A stretch of DNA of 5,494 bases from an uncultured Clostridium sp. (GTDB lineage: Bacteria; Bacillota; Clostridia; Lachnospirales; Lachnospiraceae): the NCBI GenBank assembly GCA_900553925.1, contig USFH01000140.1:1-5494 (forward strand). Reading direction: 5' to 3'. The notes below the pieces were generated by a model. The model had not been told where the DNA came from and made no database searches. It saw only the letters and a program-made list of their open reading frames with translations. Positions 1 to 5,405 of the stretch are shown here, piece after piece; within the stretch, counting starts at the first letter, position 1, and each line of letters opens with the position of its first letter. A program made the position numbers and the translations under genes.

Positions 1-1206
1 TATCTTGGACGTTTTTATTACTATGGTGTGCTTCGTACGAAGCGGGATGGTATTAAGGCGTTAGAGTATTTCAAGGAAGCACAGGCAAATGGTATTCTGG
101 AGGCAGAAGCGTATATCAAGGATATTCAGGAGCTTGGTAACGAGGATCTGCAGCGCGCTGTAGAAACATGGGAGCGTTCCGTAGAAGCCGGAAGCGGACA
201 GGCAGCATTGAAGGTTGCACTGTACAAGCAGAGTCAGGTGTTCTATATTGCAAATTCATATGAGATTGAAAAAGCATTTTTGGAAGCCCTTGGCTTGGGA
301 AGCTATCAGGCAGCTTACGAGCTTGGTAAGATCTACCAGCAGCAGGAGGCAGATGAGAATTATCACGGTGAGATCAAGAGTATCAAGTATTTTGAGAAGG
401 CTTACGACAACGGTTATGAGGATTTTGATAAGGACAACCTCTTCAAGGTAATTGAGTATAAGGCTGGCAAGACAAGTGATATGAGCAAGCAGATTGAGCT
501 TTACATGCACAGTGCAAAGCAGGCATATGTTCCGGCCGTGAAGAAGATTGTAGAGATGGTCGCCTATATTACACCGGGCATCGTGGATTTGTATAATGAG
601 TTGTGTGAGATTGCGGAGACGGGGGATGACAGTGCGATTATATCCATGAATATGCTGGAGAAGAAGTACACAGACCTTGTAATCAAGCAACCGACGAGCG
701 GACAGAAGGTTATCGAGAACAAGTTCTTCCGCCTGTGTGTTCCGAAGGAGAGTACGGCTGTGATCAACGATGAGGGCGGTACAATCAAGCTTGCGGATTC
801 CGTTGTGGAGTTTGCGGTTGCTGAGATGCCGGTCAGCGCAGATCAGGAGGAGGATTATCTGAAGATTTACAAGCTGATTCTTTCTGAGTATCTGCCGGAC
901 GAGAATGCTGAGATTATCATTGCGAACTCCCGTATGATTGGTTCCGGTATGCGTGAGACAAAGAACAACGTACATTCTTACAGCATCCTGTTGATCAGCT
1001 CGAAGAACCAGTATCTGTTCAAGCTGAGTTCCAGAGATCGCCGTGAGATGATGATGTTCAAGGATAAGGTGCTTGAGATTGCAAAATCTCTGGTTGAGAC
1101 TGGGGAAATCTATGTTGCAACCGAGGAAGCAAAGAAGAAGATCGGACTTTCATTCCTGCTTCAGTCCAACGACAATGGATTCCTTTCAATCGGAAAAGCA
1201 GAATAA
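1..1206 (+). CDS. Sel1/TPR-like repeat protein, 5' end cut off by the window
   Basis: The frame is open from base 1, so the GTG at 28 is probably not the true start. The first residues (YLGRFYYYGV, then D-G-I-K-A-L-E-Y-F-K-E-A) already form a Sel1-like repeat, with the usual L-G-x-x-Y, G-V and K-A-x-x-Y/W-F-x-x-A spacing. About 401 residues are visible. The first ~210 are helical and repeat-like, with further degenerate units around AAYELGKIYQQ, IKYFEKAYDNGY and IELYMHSAKQAYVPAVKKI. From about residue 235 the character changes to alternating strands and helices (FFRLCVPKES, VVEFAVAEMP, SYSILLISS, QYLFKLSS), ending in a helix near KDKVLEIAKSLVE. This suggests a separate globular C-terminal domain; its outline vaguely recalls PsbP/DcrB-like folds, but that is a guess. 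Sel1 repeats usually mediate protein-protein contacts. No membrane segment or signal peptide is visible in the part present. Specific function is unknown. A strong terminator follows 14 bp after the stop, so this is the last gene of its transcript. Confidence 0.85.
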   Translation, partial: YLGRFYYYGVLRTKRDGIKALEYFKEAQANGILEAEAYIKDIQELGNEDLQRAVETWERSVEAGSGQAALKVALYKQSQVFYIANSYEIEKAFLEALGLGSYQAAYELGKIYQQQEADENYHGEIKSIKYFEKAYDNGYEDFDKDNLFKVIEYKAGKTSDMSKQIELYMHSAKQAYVPAVKKIVEMVAYITPGIVDLYNELCEIAETGDDSAIISMNMLEKKYTDLVIKQPTSGQKVIENKFFRLCVPKESTAVINDEGGTIKLADSVVEFAVAEMPVSADQEEDYLKIYKLILSEYLPDENAEIIIANSRMIGSGMRETKNNVHSYSILLISSKNQYLFKLSSRDRREMMMFKDKVLEIAKSLVETGEIYVATEEAKKKIGLSFLLQSNDNGFLSIGKAE

Positions 1207-1220
1207 GTTTAGAGTTTATG

Positions 1221-1263
1221 AAACGCCATGCGTTTGGGATTCCCCAATCGCGTGGCGTTTTTT
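1221..1263 (+). terminator. Rho-independent terminator of the Sel1-like gene
   Basis: Bases 1221-1232 pair with 1249-1260 (12 bp, with one T-G wobble). An inner stem, 1234-1238 with 1243-1247, follows a T-T mismatch and closes a 4-nt loop. The right arm runs into six T residues (1258-1263). It starts 14 bp after the TAA stop at 1204-1206. Confidence 0.9.
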
Positions 1264-1356
1264 AGCGTGCGGGGGTTTGCAGGCGGGAAAACACGCCCCG
1301 GAAGCTGATAGGCAGGAATCGGAGAGAAAACTGTGTGTAAAAGCATATATGCAAGT

Positions 1357-1383
1357 GAAAAAACACATGTCGTGTGTTTTTTC
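1357..1383. other. Perfect A/T-flanked hairpin in repeat unit 1
   Basis: GAAAAAACACA (1357-1367) pairs perfectly with TGTGTTTTTTC (1373-1383) around the loop TGTCG. The A6/T6 ends make it symmetrical on the two strands, so it could act as a weak bidirectional terminator or a transcript-end stabiliser. The stem is poor in G-C pairs, so terminator strength is doubtful. Confidence 0.7.
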
Positions 1384-1469
1384 AGGGTAGAGCAAGCGAG
1401 AAAACACAAACTGGAAGCTGATAGGTAGGTGGCGGAGAGAAAACTGTGTGTAAAAGCATATAAGCAAGT

Positions 1470-1496
1470 GAAAAAACACATGTCGTGTGTTTTTTC
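1470..1496. other. Perfect A/T-flanked hairpin in repeat unit 2
   Basis: This is the same 27-nt hairpin as at 1357-1383, exactly 113 bp further on and identical in sequence. The surrounding unit has diverged at 11 positions while the hairpin has not changed, which is compatible with the hairpin being the maintained part. With only two copies this is weak evidence. Confidence 0.7.
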
Positions 1497-1588
1497 AAGG
1501 TAGAGCAAGCGAGAAAACACAAACTGGAAGCTGATAGGTAGGTGGCGGGGGAGAAAACTGGGCGTGAGGAGTAAGATGTGAAAGATGA

Positions 1589-1669
1589 GTAAAGATAGGA
1601 AACAAATCAGGCATTTTTGAGCACAAATGTAGTATGCCTGATCTTGTGTATTGTCACATTTATCTTTAC
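1589..1669. other. Nested inverted repeat / potential structured element
   Basis: The outer arms GTAAAGATA (1589-1597) and TATCTTTAC (1661-1669) are perfect complements. Inside them ATCAGGCAT (1606-1614) pairs with ATGCCTGAT (1634-1642). Inside that TTTG (1616-1619) can pair with CAAA (1624-1627). A third pair, ATGTGA (1576-1581) with TCACAT (1654-1659), would compete with the outer arms and offers an alternative fold. No T-tract follows directly, so this is not a standard terminator. It might be the end of a mobile repeat, a regulatory RNA fold or a protein-binding dyad; the sequence does not decide. It matches no riboswitch I recognise. Confidence 0.5.
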
Positions 1670-1693
1670 ATTTTTGTTTAAGACAGATATTAT
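1665..1693 (+). promoter_or_regulatory. Candidate sigma-A promoter for the 1933-3443 gene pair
   Basis: TTTACA (1665-1670), a 17-bp spacer, then TATTAT (1688-1693) fits the -35/-10 consensus well. Transcription would start near 1700, leaving a leader of about 230 nt before the ATG at 1933. The -35 box overlaps the right arm of the inverted repeat at 1661-1669. Prediction from sequence only. Confidence 0.5.
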
Positions 1694-1796
1694 AGGATTT
1701 GTATATGTATGTATGATTCTGCTTGTGAACAATGTAAGCTATATGATGCGGGCCGCGAAGCTGGAGCGACGCAGGTAGCACTGCAAGCAGGTTATT

Positions 1797-1866
1797 GCTG
1801 GCATTGGAAAGTTACGCTGGCATTGGATGGATTATGCTGACCTAGGAGCGGCTACGCTGGAATTGG
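1797..1866 (+). repeat. Four degenerate copies of a ~20-bp motif
   Basis: GCTGGCATTGG occurs at 1797 and 1816, GCTGACCTAGG at 1836 and GCTGGAATTGG at 1856, giving spacings of 19, 20 and 20 bp. A shorter relative, GCTGGAGC, begins at 1760. The copies sit in the predicted leader between the promoter at 1665-1693 and the gene at 1933. All frames around them contain stops, so they are not coding. Near two-turn spacing would suit repeated binding of a protein to one face of the helix, but simple duplication is equally possible. Confidence 0.6.
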
Positions 1867-1919
1867 AGATGACATGTGCTTACGAAGAAAATAACGGAAG
1901 CAGAGTAAAGATTGAAGAT

Positions 1920-1925
1920 GGAGGA
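1920..1925 (+). promoter_or_regulatory. Ribosome binding site deciding the start at 1933
   Basis: GGAGGA lies 7 nt before the ATG at 1933. The frame is open from a TTG at 1912, but the TTG and the ATG at 1918 lie before or within this site and so cannot be served by it. ATG 1939 is 13 nt away, which is too far. Confidence 0.8.
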
Positions 1926-1932
1926 TACGAAT

Positions 1933-2223
1933 ATGGGAATGAATTCAATTGATGCAGAAGATGATCAGTTTGCATATCGGTATGATACGCAGTTGCTGAT
2001 CGACCGGAGAGATAAGGATTTGGATGAGGATGAAATCGCAGATTATATCACGGATCATATCGAGGGAAACAGCTTGATCGCGGCTGGAGACGAGGATCTG
2101 GTGAAGATTCATTTTCATACGAATGAGCCTTGGAAGGTGCTGGAGTATTGCAACACAGTTGGCGAGATTTATGATATTGTTGTTGAGGATATGATCCGTC
2201 AGTCAGCAGGACTGCAGGGATAG
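1933..2223 (+). CDS. Small stand-alone protein resembling the middle domain of the FakA/YloV (DAK2-type) family
   Basis: The product has 96 residues from ATG 1933. The core G-D-E-D-L-V-K-I-H-F-H-T-N-E-P-W-K-V-L-E-Y (residues 52-72), followed by G-E-I-Y-D-I-V-V-E-D-M, closely resembles the central part of B. subtilis YloV / S. aureus FakA, the ATP-binding subunit that works with FakB to phosphorylate fatty acids. Such proteins are often loosely labelled 'kinase to dihydroxyacetone kinase'. The N-terminal nucleotide-binding DhaL-like domain and the C-terminal domain are absent, so kinase activity alone is not expected. The H-x-H pair (His60, His62) is kept. The Cys usual in Y-G-Y-C-T-E-F of full-length family members appears as Asp18 in Y-R-Y-D-T-Q-L, so a metal or active site using that Cys would be altered. 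Residues 24-38 are strongly charged. It is soluble, with no signal peptide. It lies 20 bp before the lipase gene and is probably co-transcribed with it. The clean start and ribosome site argue against a decayed fragment. Role unknown. Confidence 0.8.
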   Translation: MGMNSIDAEDDQFAYRYDTQLLIDRRDKDLDEDEIADYITDHIEGNSLIAAGDEDLVKIHFHTNEPWKVLEYCNTVGEIYDIVVEDMIRQSAGLQG

Positions 2224-2243
2224 AATGCCGATAGGAGAAAACA

Positions 2244-3443
2244 ATGACAGGAAAACTGAAGATATGTAATTTCGGTAAAAACATGTTGCAGATATTTTAT
2301 GTGACAACGTTGCTTGCAGCCATCTACCTGATTCTTGGCTTTTGCGGATTCTATGAGCGATGGTTTGCGAATGGTCCGGCAGGAATTACGGTAGAGAAAA
2401 AATACTGGCTGATCCGTCTGTGTATTATCTTCCTGGTTGAGATTACGATATTCTGGATTGGAATGATCAGCGTGTATCTGACATCACAGCAGCTGGGAAT
2501 CCGCTGGCGTGTGTTGGGGCTTATATGTGGCTGGATTCCGATTGCGCATCTGGTGATGCTGCATATTATTATCCGGACGGTAAGACGGGAAGTAAAGTTC
2601 GAGAAGCTGCGTGCGAAGCGAAATGCTGCGCGGGCAGATAAGCAGATATGTAAAACAAAATATCCGATACTTATGGTGCATGGTGTGTTCTTCCGCGATT
2701 TTGAACACTTAAATTATTGGGGCAGAATACCGGCGGAGCTTACGGAAAATGGTGCGAAGATCTATTACGGAAACCATAACAGTGCCGCGGCTGTGCGGGA
2801 TAGTGCAAAGGAATTAGAGGCACGTATCAGGCAGATTGTCGAGGAAACCGGCTGTGAGAAGGTAAATGTGATCGCACATTCCAAAGGTGGACTTGACACG
2901 AGGGCGGCGATTGCACTTACTTCCGCAGGAGATTATATTGCGTCATTTACGACAATCAACACGCCACACAGAGGCTGTGAATTTGCCGATTATTTATTAG
3001 ACAATATTCCGGAGGCACAGCAAAAGGCGATTGAAAAAGCATACAATGCAGGGGCGGAAAAGCTTGGAGATACGAATCCGGATTTCATGGCGGCTGTGCA
3101 TGATCTCACTTCTACGAGCTGTGCAAGCTTCAATGAAGAAGTCAAGAATGTACCGGGGATTTATTACCAGTCTTTTGGCTCGAAATTGAATCGTCCATCA
3201 TCCGGACGATTCCCGCTCAATCTGTCGTATCTGCTTGTTAAACGGTTTGACGGACCGAATGATGGTTTGGTTGGAGAAAAGTCTTTTGCATGGGGAGAAG
3301 ACTACCAGTTCCTGACTGTAAAGGGCAAGCGGGGAATTTCACACGGCGATGTGATCGACTTGAATCGTGAGGATATTCCGGGATTTGATGTGCGCGAATT
3401 CTATGTGCAGCTTGTATCAAAGCTTAAAGAACGAGGGTTGTAG
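2244..3443 (+). CDS. Membrane-anchored lipase-family alpha/beta hydrolase
   Basis: The product has 399 residues; AGGAG (2233-2237) lies 6 nt before the ATG. The N-terminal part has three hydrophobic segments, at about 14-37, 55-79 and 88-110. A very basic stretch (about 111-137, rich in K/R) follows, then a hydrolase domain from about 138 to the end. By the positive-inside rule this basic stretch would favour a cytoplasmic catalytic domain, which is unusual for a lipase. The hydrolase shows P-I-L-M-V-H-G (141-147, oxyanion region), the nucleophile elbow A-H-S-K-G-G (211-216, Ser213), N-T-P-H-R-G (239-244), the acid in N-D-G-L-V-G (Asp340) and the histidine in S-H-G-D (His367). The order and spacing match the Ser-Asp-His triad of Pseudomonas-type triacylglycerol lipases (family I.1/I.2), including a helical lid-like region at 250-300 and the C-A-S-F-N-E-E-V stretch. 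Ala replaces the first Gly of GxSxG, as also seen in B. subtilis LipA. Expected activity is ester hydrolysis of acylglycerols or membrane lipids; the true substrate is unknown. The upstream neighbour is the FakA-M-like gene. Confidence 0.88.
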   Translation: MTGKLKICNFGKNMLQIFYVTTLLAAIYLILGFCGFYERWFANGPAGITVEKKYWLIRLCIIFLVEITIFWIGMISVYLTSQQLGIRWRVLGLICGWIPIAHLVMLHIIIRTVRREVKFEKLRAKRNAARADKQICKTKYPILMVHGVFFRDFEHLNYWGRIPAELTENGAKIYYGNHNSAAAVRDSAKELEARIRQIVEETGCEKVNVIAHSKGGLDTRAAIALTSAGDYIASFTTINTPHRGCEFADYLLDNIPEAQQKAIEKAYNAGAEKLGDTNPDFMAAVHDLTSTSCASFNEEVKNVPGIYYQSFGSKLNRPSSGRFPLNLSYLLVKRFDGPNDGLVGEKSFAWGEDYQFLTVKGKRGISHGDVIDLNREDIPGFDVREFYVQLVSKLKERGL

Positions 3444-3520
3444 AAACGGGAGAAAACGTCTGATTTTAACTTTGGCCCCGTTGGGTACGAAGTTAGTTAA
3501 GAAAAAAGAATGTGGAATAT

Positions 3521-3555
3521 CAAAAACAAAGGGGAACGAGAAATCGTTCCCCTTT
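3521..3555. terminator. Shared hairpin terminator between the convergent lipase and citrate synthase genes
   Basis: AAAGGGGAACGA (3528-3539) pairs perfectly with TCGTTCCCCTTT (3544-3555) around a GAAA loop. Read on the minus strand the hairpin is followed by TTTGTTTTTG (complement of 3521-3530), a good U-tract for the citrate synthase transcript, whose stop lies about 37 bp before the stem. On the plus strand only TTT and then ACCATTTTCC follow, so termination of the lipase transcript is probably weaker. The rest of the gap (3444-3520) holds only short imperfect dyads. Confidence 0.88.
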
Positions 3556-3591
3556 ACCATTTTCCTGATTAGATTCCGTTTCAATAATTTC

Positions 3592-4956
3592 TTACCGCTC
3601 TGCAATTGGTGTATATGCACGGTTTTCCGCAATCGACTTGTAAGCCGGTCGGATGATCTTGTTGGTATTGATCAGTTCTTCGATACGGTGGGCGCTCCAG
3701 CCGGCGATACGGGCAACGGCAAACATCGGAGTGAAGAGTTCTTCCGGCAGATCAAGCATGGTGTACACGAAACCGCTGTAGAAATCAACGTTCGGGCTTA
3801 CACCTTTATAGATCTTGCGCTTGTCGGCGATGACTTCCTTCGCAATCTCAGCGACATCCATATAAAGCTTATATTCTTTTTCCTTGTGCTTTTCCTCAGA
3901 CAGTTTTCCGACAAAGGTCTGGAATACATTCGCACGTGGATCGGAGATGGAATATACTGCATGCCCCATTCCGTAGATCAGTCCGGAACGGTCGAAGGCT
4001 TTCTTGTCCAGAATATCGCACAGATACTGGCGGATTTCATCTTTATCATCCCAGTCACGGACGTGCTCTTTTAGATCGTCAAACATACGCTTTACCTTGA
4101 CATTGGCACCACCGTGCTTTGGTCCCTTCAAAGAGCAGAGGGAAGCGGCAACCGAAGAATAGGTATCCGTACCAGAGGAAGTAACAACGTGTGTTGTAAA
4201 TGTGGAGTTGTTACCACCGCCATGCTCAGCATGGAGTACGAGCGCTAAGTCGAGCACCTTTGCCTCGGTATCGGTATAAGATTTATCCTGACGCAGGAGG
4301 CGCAGAATATTCTCGGCAGTGGAAAGCTCCGGCTTTGGCTTGTGGATATAAAGTCCCTTCCCAAGCTCGTAGTGGCGGTATGCCTGATACGAGTACACGG
4401 CAAGCGCCGGGAAATTCGCAATCAGCTCAATGCTCTGACGAAGGACGTTCGGAATGCTGACATCCATGGCGTTTGTATCGTAAGAACTGAGTGTGAGGAT
4501 ATTTTTCGCAAGAGCATTCATGATATCGGGTGTCGGAGTTTTTAATATAATGTCTCTTGCAAAATAATGTGGCAGCTTCCGGTAGGAACCGAGCAGCGTG
4601 TTGAAATCTGCAAGCTCTTTTTTGTTCGGCAGCTCGCCGAAGAGCAGAAGATAGACAGTTTCTTCAAAACCAAAACGTTTCTCGGAAGTAAAGCCTCTGA
4701 CCAGATCGTAAATGTTAATTCCACGGTAGTAGAGCTGGCCGTCGATTGGTATTGTGACACCGTTTACCTCCTCAGAGGAGATGATTGTGGAGATCTCTGT
4801 AAGGCCTGTCAGAACTCCTTTGCCGTCTAAATCGCGCAGCCCGCGCTTTACCTGATATTTTGTATACAATTCGGGATCAATCACATCGTGGCTTTCGCAT
4901 AATTTTGCCAAACGCTCGAACTCCGGTGTGACTGCTGAAAATTCCTGTTGATTCAT
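3592..4956 (-). CDS. gltA: Citrate synthase (Si-type)
   Basis: The 454-residue enzyme condenses oxaloacetate and acetyl-CoA to citrate plus CoA in the cytoplasm. All catalytic motifs are present: H-G-G-A-N (His281), G-H-A-V-Y-S-I-S-D-P-R (His332, with Arg341 nearby) and N-V-D-F-Y-S-G (Asp391), corresponding to the His-His-Asp set of the family. The oxaloacetate-side stretch H-A-E-H-G-G-G-N-N-S-T-F is at 242-253. It is longer than B. subtilis CitZ/CitA (about 370) because of an N-terminal region of about 40-60 residues and internal insertions; similar lengths occur in clostridial homologues. The start at 4956 is supported by AAGGAAG (complement of 4964-4970), 7 nt upstream. It is transcribed alone, convergent with the lipase and divergent from efp. 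In fermentative Lachnospiraceae the likely use is the oxidative branch towards 2-oxoglutarate and glutamate rather than a full cycle (inference). It is the ordinary Si enzyme, not the unrelated Re-citrate synthase found in some Clostridia. citZ would be an equivalent name. Confidence 0.97.
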   Translation of the reverse strand: MNQQEFSAVTPEFERLAKLCESHDVIDPELYTKYQVKRGLRDLDGKGVLTGLTEISTIISSEEVNGVTIPIDGQLYYRGINIYDLVRGFTSEKRFGFEETVYLLLFGELPNKKELADFNTLLGSYRKLPHYFARDIILKTPTPDIMNALAKNILTLSSYDTNAMDVSIPNVLRQSIELIANFPALAVYSYQAYRHYELGKGLYIHKPKPELSTAENILRLLRQDKSYTDTEAKVLDLALVLHAEHGGGNNSTFTTHVVTSSGTDTYSSVAASLCSLKGPKHGGANVKVKRMFDDLKEHVRDWDDKDEIRQYLCDILDKKAFDRSGLIYGMGHAVYSISDPRANVFQTFVGKLSEEKHKEKEYKLYMDVAEIAKEVIADKRKIYKGVSPNVDFYSGFVYTMLDLPEELFTPMFAVARIAGWSAHRIEELINTNKIIRPAYKSIAENRAYTPIAER

Positions 4957-4987
4957 ATATTCACTTCCTTATCTGATTTATTAATGA

Positions 4988-5026
4988 TGCATTGCAGACG
5001 CTGAAACCAGCAAATGTAACAATGCA
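4988..5026 (-). other. Nested hairpin in the citrate synthase mRNA leader
   Basis: TGCATTG (4988-4994) and CAATGCA (5020-5026) are perfect complements. Between them GCTG (5000-5003) pairs with CAGC (5008-5011). In the minus-strand transcript this fold would lie about 18 nt upstream of the ribosome site at 4964-4970. No U-tract follows, so it is not a terminator. It could stabilise the leader or be chance in AT-rich DNA. Confidence 0.4.
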
Positions 5027-5069
5027 ATAAGTACATGCTGATAGACAATGACACAGTCTGATAATTGCA

Positions 5070-5084
5070 CATATATGATATATG
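5070..5084. other. Perfect 15-bp AT palindrome
   Basis: CATATAT-G-ATATATG is perfectly symmetrical. It lies in the divergent gltA-efp region, downstream of the candidate citrate synthase promoter on the minus strand. Low-complexity AT sequence makes chance symmetry likely; a repressor site is possible. Confidence 0.35.
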
Positions 5085-5092
5085 CGAATTTT

Positions 5093-5137
5093 ATGCTATA
5101 TGTTTATCGCAGTTTGCGATAACTTATATATTAGCAT
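5093..5137. promoter_or_regulatory. Nested palindrome, candidate operator for citrate synthase
   Basis: The core TTATCGCA-GTT-TGCGATAA (5104-5122) is a perfect 8-bp inverted repeat with a 3-bp centre. Outside it, ATGCTA (5093-5098) and TAGCAT (5132-5137) are also perfectly complementary, making a larger dyad with slightly unequal spacers. The core abuts the predicted -10 box of the minus-strand promoter (5123-5128) and would overlap the transcription start, a classic repressor position. It also fits the loose T-N11-A layout of LysR-type sites. In Bacillus the LysR-type regulator CcpC controls citrate genes through ATAA/TTAT dyads, but this site is not a match to that box. The regulator is unknown. 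Confidence 0.5.
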
Positions 5138-5150
5138 ACTATAATTTCAA
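5123..5150 (-). promoter_or_regulatory. Candidate citrate synthase promoter
   Basis: On the minus strand TTGAAA (complement of 5145-5150) is followed after 16 bp by TATAAG (complement of 5123-5128). Transcription would begin near 5116, giving a leader of about 160 nt. The match is moderate and the region is AT-rich, so other starts closer to the gene cannot be excluded. Confidence 0.4.
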
Positions 5151-5318
5151 TATTTTGGCAAATCATTTCCCGTGAACAAATTGTGAAATTTATACAAAAA
5201 ATGTAAATTGAATATAAAATATACGAAAAAAAGCAACATAATTGGTTGCATACCGAATGGTAAAATAGGGGATTAGATAGATTTTTAATGAAAAATTTCA
5301 GAAATTCCGGAAAAGTTA

Positions 5319-5347
5319 TTGAAAATTTTTATTAGGTATATTAGAAT
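5319..5347 (+). promoter_or_regulatory. Candidate efp promoter
   Basis: TTGAAA (5319-5324), a 17-bp spacer and TAGAAT (5342-5347) differ from TTGACA/TATAAT by one base each. The start point would be near 5354, about 50 nt before the efp start codon. Of the gap, about 5150-5318 is AT-rich and shows only short dyads (GCAAC 5233-5237 with GTTGC 5245-5249; AATTTC-A-GAAATT at 5294-5306) and no gene. Confidence 0.55.
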
Positions 5348-5405
5348 AACAAAGATACTGAATGTATTTAATTTCGAATGTATATGTTATTTTAGGAGGA
5401 TAATT

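Larger units (their letters stand above)
1283..1561. repeat. 113-bp tandem repeat, two full copies and one partial
   Basis: Unit 1 is 1283-1395, unit 2 is 1396-1508, and a partial unit 3 runs from 1509 to about 1561. The period is exactly 113 bp at every landmark checked (GCG.GAAAACAC at 1283, 1396 and 1509; GGAAGCTGATAGG at 1300, 1413 and 1526). Units 1 and 2 differ at 11 of 113 positions by eye. Units 2 and 3 are identical over the first 40 bp, so the second duplication looks the more recent. Each full unit contains a perfect 11-bp hairpin. The array lies in gene-free DNA after a terminator. Because 113 is not a multiple of three, a coding repeat is unlikely. It could be a multiplied dispersed intergenic element, similar in concept to REP/BIME repeats. 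No transposase or target-site duplication is visible. Confidence 0.9.

Noticed and set aside
256..975. 239-codon open frame on the minus strand
   Set aside because: It is fully antisense to the Sel1-like gene, with leucine/isoleucine-rich composition expected from the opposite strand and no recognisable family.
1073..1390. 105-codon plus-strand frame
   Set aside because: It begins inside the Sel1-like gene in another frame and reads through the terminator into the repeat array, with no suitable ribosome site.
1283..1561. CRISPR array
   Set aside because: The 113-bp unit is repeated throughout with no unique spacers of 30-40 bp and no cas genes.
1743..1778. Possible 11-codon leader peptide (M-M-R-A-A-K-L-E-R-R-R)
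   Set aside because: It lies in the predicted leader, but there is no ribosome site before it and no run of regulatory codons suggesting attenuation.
1933..2223. Decayed remnant (pseudogene) of a full FakA/YloV gene
   Set aside because: The gene has its own good ribosome site and start, an intact stop, and no related coding sequence in any frame on either side.
3445..3495. Second terminator after the lipase (AACGGG 3445-3450 with CCCGTT 3477-3482; TAACTT 3467-3472 with AAGTTA 3490-3495)
   Set aside because: The stems are short, overlap each other and are followed by an A-rich rather than a T-rich tract.
3367..4074. 235-codon open frame on the plus strand
   Set aside because: It starts inside the lipase gene, crosses the shared terminator and then runs antisense to citrate synthase; the real genes on either side explain the sequence.
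5294..5306. AATTTC-A-GAAATT palindrome upstream of efp
   Set aside because: It is short and AT-rich, in a region where such symmetry is expected by chance; not enough to call an operator.
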